Positions 7,696-13,528 of a stretch of 13,528 nucleotides of DNA are shown piece after piece (positions within the stretch are counted from its first letter, which is position 1; the number at the start of each line of letters is the position of its first letter). The position numbers and the translations under genes are program-made. The notes below the pieces were generated by a model. That model was given only the letters and a program-made list of their open reading frames with translations. It ran no database searches and was not told the DNA's origin. The DNA is taken from assembly GCA_026770595.1 (NCBI GenBank), contig MU634290.1, positions 1 through 13,528 on the forward strand. Reading direction: 5' to 3'. This DNA comes from Ochromonadaceae sp. CCMP2298. Lineage: Eukaryota > Sar > Synurophyceae > Ochromonadales > Ochromonadaceae.

Positions 7696-8868
7696 ATGCG
7701 CTTTTCTCTGGAGGCGCTCTGCCTACTCGTGTTCATCCTTCTCTTCGCCTGCTCGACGGAAAAATACATTAACAACCACAAGGGCAAAGACAACGGGAAG
7801 ACGAATGTGAAGAGAGAGTCCTATACCACGGATCTTGCAGACCAGCTCGATGGGAAGCATATTGGCAGTTTTGGAGAGCCGCGTCTGGAGGAGCTCGTTA
7901 GCGCTGGACAAAAGACGCTGCTTTTGACAGTCGCCAAGACCAGTCTGGCGTCCTGCAGAGGCGTCATTACAAACATTGAGGCCCTCAAGGGCATCGCAGA
8001 CGTGGGAGTCCTTGTCCTCGGAGCGCCCGCTCAATCTGAACTAGCTACAGAGTGGGAGGGCGTTGTGGACGCGGCGAAGACAGCCGGCGTCGTCTTTCGC
8101 ATCCGCGCCCCGCCGCTGCCCCACAAGCATAGTTTACGAGGTACGAGCTCTAATGGTTTTGTGACTAAGCTGTACTTCCAGATGCGAGCAAGGGACTGGA
8201 TCTCTCTGTACGATTACGTCTGGATGGCGGACAGCGACATCCTCTTCAACCAGTTCGACTATGCGCAGTTCTGGCTCTCCCACCAGAACAGCTTTCTCCA
8301 CGGTCCACCCTTAATCGCACAGCCGCTGATCCGCCAGAACACGCAAGTAAAAAAGTTTAGCTTTAATATGGATCAGTGGAGTAAAGCCCTGGGTGCAAAT
8401 TATACACATTATGTTGCCACGAATGTCTACGTGGAACAACAAGCCCCCTTCTTCAAAGCAAATTTTCTGTTGTGGCTGCTCGACAGGCTCGGGCCTCTTG
8501 TGGACAAGCAGTTGGAGAAGGATAGTGACTGGGGGGCGGCTGCGCTTTGGTGTGGGGCTGCGGCGCATTACATAAAAAACAGTGATGATCAAAACCACAC
8601 CAGCTGCGGTATAGTGCTAGTCCCCATAGATCACAACGACACCAAGACTATCCCCAAAGGCCCAGAGTTTTCTCACGTAGGGTATGCTATGTTGAAGTAC
8701 GTAAAGAACAGTAACGATCCTGAGTGGTCGAAGTGGGGGGGACCCTTGAAAGAGAAGGTGGGCAGGGGGGTGGTCTTTGGACCTCCGAATGATCCCAATG
8801 AGCACGCAACGCCAATGAGATGGAAAGTTGACGAAGGTTACATCAAATTGTTACCAATGCTTCCTTGA
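7696..8868 (+). CDS. Putative type II membrane glycosyltransferase (DUF707-like), intronless
   Basis: One exon of 390 codons. The N-terminus MRFSLEALCLLVFILLFACS is a short cytosolic end plus a hydrophobic segment (about 5-20), as in Golgi type II enzymes. The lumenal part has a GT-A-like layout: DYVWMADSD with a DxD motif at 179-181 (usually the metal and nucleotide-sugar site), then YVEQQAPFF (245-253) and DSDWGAAALWC (276-286), an order that recalls DUF707-type proteins. Two N-glycosylation sequons are visible (NYT at 235 and NHT further on), fitting a secretory location. The family assignment is from recalled motifs, and donor and acceptor sugars cannot be told. The frame is open upstream to 7522, but the TATA box and the hydrophobic segment favour 7696; the context ACAAAGATG is reasonable. 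Unlike the other genes here it has no intron, which could mean retroposition or simple loss. Confidence 0.72.
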   Translation: MRFSLEALCLLVFILLFACSTEKYINNHKGKDNGKTNVKRESYTTDLADQLDGKHIGSFGEPRLEELVSAGQKTLLLTVAKTSLASCRGVITNIEALKGIADVGVLVLGAPAQSELATEWEGVVDAAKTAGVVFRIRAPPLPHKHSLRGTSSNGFVTKLYFQMRARDWISLYDYVWMADSDILFNQFDYAQFWLSHQNSFLHGPPLIAQPLIRQNTQVKKFSFNMDQWSKALGANYTHYVATNVYVEQQAPFFKANFLLWLLDRLGPLVDKQLEKDSDWGAAALWCGAAAHYIKNSDDQNHTSCGIVLVPIDHNDTKTIPKGPEFSHVGYAMLKYVKNSNDPEWSKWGGPLKEKVGRGVVFGPPNDPNEHATPMRWKVDEGYIKLLPMLP

Positions 8869-9205
8869 GGCGTTTTCCTTGTTTCAAGTATAGTTGGGTT
8901 GTTACTCAAGCGATAAGGCTAAGTTAACTTGGAACTAAGTTGACTTGTCGCATAAAAACTGTACTTGTTACCGGTACAAATACAAATACGTACAAATGGA
9001 GCATTTATCTAGAGGGTATGTAAGATGAGGGGATACCATAGGGGTATACTGTGGGTGGGGGATGAGGGGCACAATAACTTAGTGCCACTTCCTCAGCAAC
9101 GACTAAATAGGAAACTTGGAGGACTGGGGAGTTAGGGAACTGGGGAACTTTAGGAAACAAGGGAACTGGGGAAAGACGAAGAATTGGGGAACTAGGGACA
9201 CAGGC
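8869..9205. other. Convergent intergenic region
   Basis: The 337 bp separate the 3' ends of the glycosyltransferase-like gene (plus) and the Tat-SF1-like gene (minus). They include a near-perfect 13-bp direct repeat CTAAGTT[A/G]ACTTG at 8919-8931 and 8935-8947, short ACAAAT repeats at about 8975-8998, and the G-rich repeat at 9113-9198. I see no gene and no clear AATAAA. Confidence 0.6.
9113..9198. repeat. Degenerate GGGGAACT-type tandem repeat
   Basis: Roughly 10-bp units built on GGAACTGGGGA repeat with many changes up to the stop codon of the Tat-SF1-like gene at 9206. It would lie in that gene's 3' UTR. Short GGGGAACT-like words also occur near 5050. Confidence 0.65.
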
Positions 9206-11929
9206 CTACAGGAAACTGTTGAGGAAGTCGTCCACCCCCTCTGCCTCCTCTGCCTCCTCTTCAGCTGACAGCGCAGGGGCGGTGGCGGTGGCGGTGGAGG
9301 CGGGGGCTGTGGGAGCATCATTAGGTGCTGGGAGTAACGCAGCTGGCATGAACACTGTTCGTGAGGGTAGCGGGGAGTGTTTTATAGGCAGCACCAGTGT
9401 GATCAGCTGTCGGGCATCGAACCAGCGACCTCTTAGTGACGAGGCGCAGGCAGTGGCAGGCCCCAGTTGGGCGAATGTAACGGCCATGGCGCCAGGCACA
9501 GTCACAGATGCCATACACGCCCCCGCAGCCCCTGTCCCCCCAGCCCCCCCAGTCCCTCCAGTCCCCACTGTCCCCCCTGTCAATATGGCGTCCAGGGAAC
9601 CAGTCCCAAGGTCACCCCCCGCACCTGTTCCCACACCCACACCGACACCTGCACCCGCACCTCCACCTCCACCCGCACCCCCATCCATACCCACCCCCAC
9701 AGCCACGCCTTCTGCCTCCACCTGGGCGAAGGCTCTGCGGGAGGCGCTATTTATTTCCAGAAGCTGTACCCCCCGCACGGAGCCGTACTTGCAGCACTCG
9801 AGCAACATGTCCGCCTATAGATGTGTGCGGGGGGAGGAGGGATAAATGCATGTTAGGTAAAGAACGAGAGGGATAAATGACAGGGTTCAGGGTGCAGAGC
9901 ACAGGATACTAGATACAGTAAACAGTACAAAGCACACACAGTACACCAAATATATAGCACACACCTCGAGGTCGTCGAAGAAAGATGGGTCATCTGCTGC
10001 CTGGTTTTGGCCGAAGGCGTTGAATATGAGCAGCACTGGGTGCAGGCCCGCCTCGGTCTCCTTGGGCAGCAGATCGTACACGCTGATACCACTACCATTG
10101 CTGCTGATGCCTCTGCTACTACTACCACCGCCACCACTACCGTTGCCACCACCACCACTACTACCGCTACCACTATTGCCACCACTTGCGTTATTGCTCC
10201 CACAACTGACACTGCCAATACCACCCCTACGCTGCTCAGACTCCGCCTCTCCTGACTTCCCAGGCTCTCCTGACTCTTCAGCCGTGGAGGCGAAAAAATC
10301 TTCCAGCATTCTTTCAGCCCCCTCCCCCTCCCCCACCGCCCCAACTGTCCCCATCCAACCTACTGATGATGCACCTACACCTGCGCCTACACCTGCACCT
10401 GCACCTGAGTGGCCTAGGCCGTGCGTGCGCTCTTCGCTGCCCACGTGCATGCCCCGCACAGCAGCAGCAGCAGTAGTAGTTGTAGCAGTCGTCCTAGTAT
10501 TGCCAGCAGCAGTCCAAGTAGCGGTAGTTGCAGCAGTTGTAGCAGTAGTAGTTATAGCAGCTGCAGTGGTAGCAATAGTCCGAGTGACAGGTGCCTTATC
10601 TGTGAACTGCGCTCTCACCACGCTGATCACATACCCATCCCCTATGGCCAGTCCGTTGTACCGCACACAGGCACCCAGAGCATCTTCGGGCCTCGCGTAG
10701 GTTACCAGAGCATCTCCTTTCTTCCTCCCTGCCTTGTCTGTGTACACCTTTATGCGCTTTATCTTGCCCTGGGGGCCGAACAGGATGTCTATCAATATAA
10801 AACAGAGGTACAATGATTAGCCGATGATAGGTATGGCGACAAGTACAATAAGTATGTGAATACATGGGGAAGTATGAAAATGGACAGAGACAGTGCATAG
10901 CACAATCATTGCACAGTCCCACGTATATGTATGTTCCTCACCCAGCTCTTCCTCAGTGATGTCCATGGGCAGGCCACTGATGTAGATGCTGGGCGACTCT
11001 GGGGCCTTCTCCCTGTCCCTACCCTCCTTCTCGTGTTTCACCAACTGCGCACCGATTCCTATTGAAGAAGGCGGTGTGATATGTGGGCCAGAGCATAGCC
11101 AAGTGTGGAGAGTGTGGAGAGAAAGATACGCGAGTGTGTGGGCATATCGTAGCGTATTGCATAGATCGGATCGGTTTCCGTATTGGTACGTTTGTCGATA
11201 TGGGTATGGGTGTCCGTATCGGTGTGGGTGTCGGTATCGGTGTGGGTATTGGTAAAGGTATGGGTATCGATCGGCATCGGTATCGTCGGCAGCAAGAGTT
11301 AGCGGTTGTATGATATCCGAGAGGAGCACATCACACTGTTCCGGGGACCTCGAATGACAAGCCTACACCCTTTACCTAGTCTACTCGGAGCTGATCCCGC
11401 GCCCCTGTGCGCCCGGTCCTTGCCTACGCCTGCGCCCGCGCCCACGCCAGATTCCCCGTTCAGCATACGCTGCATGGCCTCCTCGTCCTTCCTAGGTAGG
11501 GAACGATGCGAAGGGTGTAGGGTCAACAGAACGCAATGCACAAAGTGGGAAGAAAAGAGGGCAGGAAGCACAGGAATTGGGGAGCACGCAGCAGTAAACC
11601 ACAAGTGCACAACTATCAGGTGATGCTTCACTGCCCAATACAGCGGAGAGGGGACAGGGGTACCTTTTTATATAGTTGAAGTTCTTCTGCAGGGCCTCTA
11701 CGAGCCTACGCTCGAAGGCCGGGTCAACTACTGAAACGTACTCCGCTGCATCGCCATACCCGCTATAACTAGCATCACTAACACCGCCGTAAACGCTAGC
11801 CCCACTGCCAGCAGTGTAGCTGCACCCCCCGCTCTCGATAGCGCTCTTGATCTTCGCGATCTGCGCAGCTACTGCATCAGGCAGCACTCGCACTGGCGCC
11901 GGCGCCTGACCCTGAGGTTGCCAGTCCAT
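9206..11929 (-). CDS. Tat-SF1/CUS2-like splicing factor with RRM and UHM
   Basis: Tat-SF1 (human HTATSF1, yeast CUS2) binds SF3B1 of the U2 snRNP through its UHM and acts in prespliceosome assembly. Exons: 11929-11664, 11491-11376, 11058-10942, 10788-9965, 9814-9206; introns 172, 317, 153 and 150 bp, phases 2, 1, 1, 0; 643 residues. The RRM has RNP2 IYISGLP (152-158), followed by DITEEEL, and an RNP1-like KGDALVTY (190-197). Then come a Thr/Ala tract (about 235-279) and a Gly/Ser tract (about 355-400). The UHM starts near PVLLIFNAFG (417-426), continues with ADMLLECCKYGSVRGVQLL across the last junction, and has the diagnostic RWF motif (571-573, GRWFDARQL) in place of an RNP1. A Gly-rich insert of about 75 residues (476-549) splits the UHM. 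The tail is acidic (EEEAEEAE), as in Tat-SF1. The start is the first in-frame ATG (MDWQPQ); a longer N-terminus is possible. Confidence 0.88.
11199..11286. repeat. GGTATC/GGTGTG minisatellite in Tat-SF1-like intron 2
   Basis: Alternating hexamers GGTATC or GGTATG and GGTGTG or GGTGTC extend for nearly 90 bp inside the 317-bp intron (11059-11375). The unit differs from the repeats in other introns of the window. Confidence 0.85.
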
Positions 11930-12231
11930 TCCACACACCGTCTTTTCCACAAGGCCAACGCAAAGATAACTGCACCCGCGGTGCTTCTGCTGGAAAGCGT
12001 CGATGATGGAAAGTGTGCTGTGGGTAGCTTGCAAAACCCCAGCCGATGATGAAAATGGAGCCAAAAGGGGTTACTCCAAGAGAAAGGGTTATTTTTTGGA
12101 CAAGTTGATGCTCAAATCATGCATGATGCACACAATCGAATCCACTCTTCACATCCTTGCTTTGAATACAGTGACTGCGGCGCTCACATCCCTCCGGGCC
12201 AGTCACTCGGTTTCAATCGACCAGGATCAGG
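11930..12231. promoter_or_regulatory. Shared divergent promoter of Tat-SF1-like and lumenal-protein genes
   Basis: The two start codons face away across 302 bp. The interval contains the perfect 12-bp palindrome ATCATGCATGAT (12116-12127), whose centre CATGCATG matches the RY-type core bound by plant B3 proteins, and an inverted repeat AGTGACTG (12170-12177) / CAGTCACT (12200-12207) near the plus-strand start. No TATA box is evident; an AT-rich TTATTTTTTGG stands at about 12089. Function of these dyads is inferred only from symmetry and place. Confidence 0.5.
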
Positions 12232-13396
12232 ATGCTTGGCGCTCAGATGTTGAAACTGATTGTGGCTGTGGCAGTCCTTGCCTTGGCGTCGGCCTTCCGC
12301 CCACCCGCGCATGGCAGCAGCTGGACCCGGCCAGCGCTGCAGATGAGCTCCCGGGGCTTTGAGAAGAGTGCGATGGCGGCGCTGCTTGGTTTCGGGCTGA
12401 CAATGGCGCCGATCGATATGGTGAGAGCAGCTTCGGCCGCTGTGGTGGCTGGCACTGTGGTGCCTGCTACAGCCGCCACTGCCGCACCAGTAGGCAAGAA
12501 GACCACTGCTGCACCAGTCAACGGCAAAACGACCCCCGCACCGAATGGCAAGAAGACAACTGTTGAGGAGGTTGCTATTGAGGCTGCCACGCTTAAGAAG
12601 AAAGAGGGCAAGGCGAAGGCCTCGTTGCTGTCGGCGGATGTGAGGGCAGGCAAGGCGAAAGAGACACAGCTGAAGGGCGAGGTAAGCCTTCCCCTCCCCC
12701 AACCTCCCACTCTCTCCCACTCTTGACACTCTTGACACCCGCTCTCTCCCACTCTTGCCCTCCCAATTGCATGTGCAGGTGAAGAAGAACCAGCAGCAAT
12801 TGGCAGATATCAAGAAGAAGCTCAAGAGCGTGTCTGACAGCAAGCTCATGGCTGCGTGGGAGGCCAAGCAGACTGATGTGAAGAAGCTTCAGATGGAAGT
12901 AAGCGAATATTGTGGTGTGTGGTGTGTGGTGTATAGTGTATAGCTCGCATCGCAGCCTTTCCCCCCTGCCAACCTCCTACTGCATTGTCTCTGTCTTAAC
13001 TTCCACTCTATCTCTGCCTCTATCTCTCCCTCTATCTATCCCTCCATCTATCCCTCTATCTATCCCTCTATCTCTACCCCCCTCTCTGTCCCCCTCTCTA
13101 TCTCCCTCTCTATCTCCCTCTCTATCCTCCTCTCTGTTCCCCTCTACCAGAACTCCCTCGCGCTCAGCGTGACCTCCAAGAAAGTCTCCCGAGACGAGGC
13201 TGAGCTGTACAGCCTCAACAAGCGCCTGCAATCGGACGACAGCTTTATCGCCTCCAAGACAGCAGACCTGAAGAAAAAGCAGGTGTCGGCCCGACTAAAG
13301 GTGGAGCAGGAGAAGGCCCAGATTCTGGAGAAGCGCACGCAGGGGGCAAAGGGGGAGAAAGCTAAGGCGGATGGGATGCTGGTGAAGGCGGAGGCG
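12232..13396 (+). CDS. Putative thylakoid-lumen Lys-rich coiled-coil protein (partial, runs off right edge)
   Basis: Exons visible: 12232-12681, 12779-12898, 13151-13396; all introns are phase 0 and GT-AG, and a donor GTAAGT at 13397 leads off the window, so 272 residues are seen. Targeting looks three-part: a signal peptide MLKLIVAVAVLALASA with Phe directly after it (ASA 19-21, F22), typical of complex red-type plastids; a Ser/Arg-containing transit stretch (23-44); then a second hydrophobic segment (about 46-60) ending in an AxA-like AASA (66-69), as in thylakoid-lumen precursors. There is no twin arginine, suggesting the Sec rather than the Tat route. The mature part starts with Ala/Thr/Pro and repeated GKKTT or GKTT words (88-110), then a long Lys/Ala/Glu-rich region likely to form coiled coil to the edge. 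I do not recognise a family. A start at the second ATG (12247) would also keep the signal peptide. Confidence 0.8.
12710..12757. repeat. 16-bp direct repeat in lumenal-gene intron 1
   Basis: CTCTCTCCCACTCTTG occurs at 12710-12725 and again at 12742-12757, with a partial ACTCTTGACA copy between. It makes up most of the pyrimidine-rich tract before the acceptor at 12778. Confidence 0.9.
12990..13147. repeat. CTAT/CCCT pyrimidine-rich repeat in lumenal-gene intron 2
   Basis: About 150 bp of CTATCTATCCCT and CTCTATCTCC units run directly into the acceptor CAG at 13148-13150. The plus (sense) strand is almost purely C and T, so the repeat serves as a greatly extended polypyrimidine tract. Confidence 0.9.
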
Positions 13397-13528
13397 GTAA
13401 GTGAATGGTGTTCGAATGATGTTCGAGGGGCGATTGGTGTGCGATTGTGCTGCCCCCCCGCTAATGTCTGCACCTTCCCCCCCTTATTCTTCTTGTCCCT
13501 CCCCCCCTGACCTCCCGTCTCCCTCCCC
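13397..13528 (+). other. Start of a further intron of the lumenal-protein gene
   Basis: The donor GTAAGT follows GCG at 13396. From there the sequence becomes C-rich with CCCCCC runs near the right edge, as expected of a polypyrimidine tract, but no acceptor followed by coiled-coil sequence is seen before the window ends. Confidence 0.75.

Noticed and set aside
10007-10700. Plus-strand frames rich in Thr, Ala, Pro and Ser opposite the Tat-SF1-like gene
   Set aside because: They arise from triplet repeats encoding the Gly/Ser and Thr/Ala linkers on the real strand, where RRM and UHM motifs are intact.

Overview
The window is nuclear DNA of a eukaryotic alga. Seven protein-coding genes can be assembled; six are split by short GT-AG introns (71-317 bp) whose splice junctions restore family-conserved protein sequence. 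The gene entering the right edge starts with a signal peptide ending in Ala-Ser-Ala followed at once by Phe. This is the plastid-targeting signature of algae with a red-derived complex plastid (stramenopiles, cryptophytes, haptophytes). I cannot name the species.

Layout from left to right: (1) the 5' part of an NSF/Sec18-like vesicle-fusion ATPase (minus, runs off the left edge); (2) a casein kinase 2 catalytic subunit (CK2 alpha) gene (minus, 1302-2664); (3) a 524-bp shared promoter interval; (4) a second CK2 alpha gene (plus, 3189-4641) with the same intron positions and phases; (5) 872 bp of convergent intergenic DNA with an AT-rich triplet repeat; (6) a secreted Kelch-propeller protein (minus, 5514-6943); (7) a GC-rich, inverted-repeat-bounded, MITE-like insertion (about 6998-7316); (8) an intronless type II membrane protein with a DxD motif, a probable glycosyltransferase, with a TATA box (plus, 7696-8868); (9) a Tat-SF1/CUS2-like splicing factor with an RRM and a UHM domain (minus, 9206-11929); (10) a divergent 302-bp promoter interval; (11) a Lys-rich coiled-coil protein with apparent three-part targeting to the thylakoid lumen (plus, 12232 to beyond the right edge).

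The genes do not form a pathway. They are a mix of housekeeping functions (vesicle fusion, CK2 signalling, U2 snRNP assembly) and lineage-type secreted, Golgi and plastid proteins. Arrangements are often divergent: CK2/CK2, Kelch/glycosyltransferase and Tat-SF1/lumenal protein are head to head.

The strongest unusual signals are: a 330-bp tract of complete nucleotide identity between the inverted CK2 alpha copies with sharp edges (gene conversion); a MITE-like element with a perfect 9-bp flanking duplication; different tandem repeats in several introns, one of which repeats a polypyrimidine tract like that of its own 3' splice site; large low-complexity insertions in the NSF N-domain and in the Tat-SF1 UHM; and the putative lumenal coiled-coil protein, whose family I do not recognise. 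I found no RNA genes, CRISPR arrays or viral genes.
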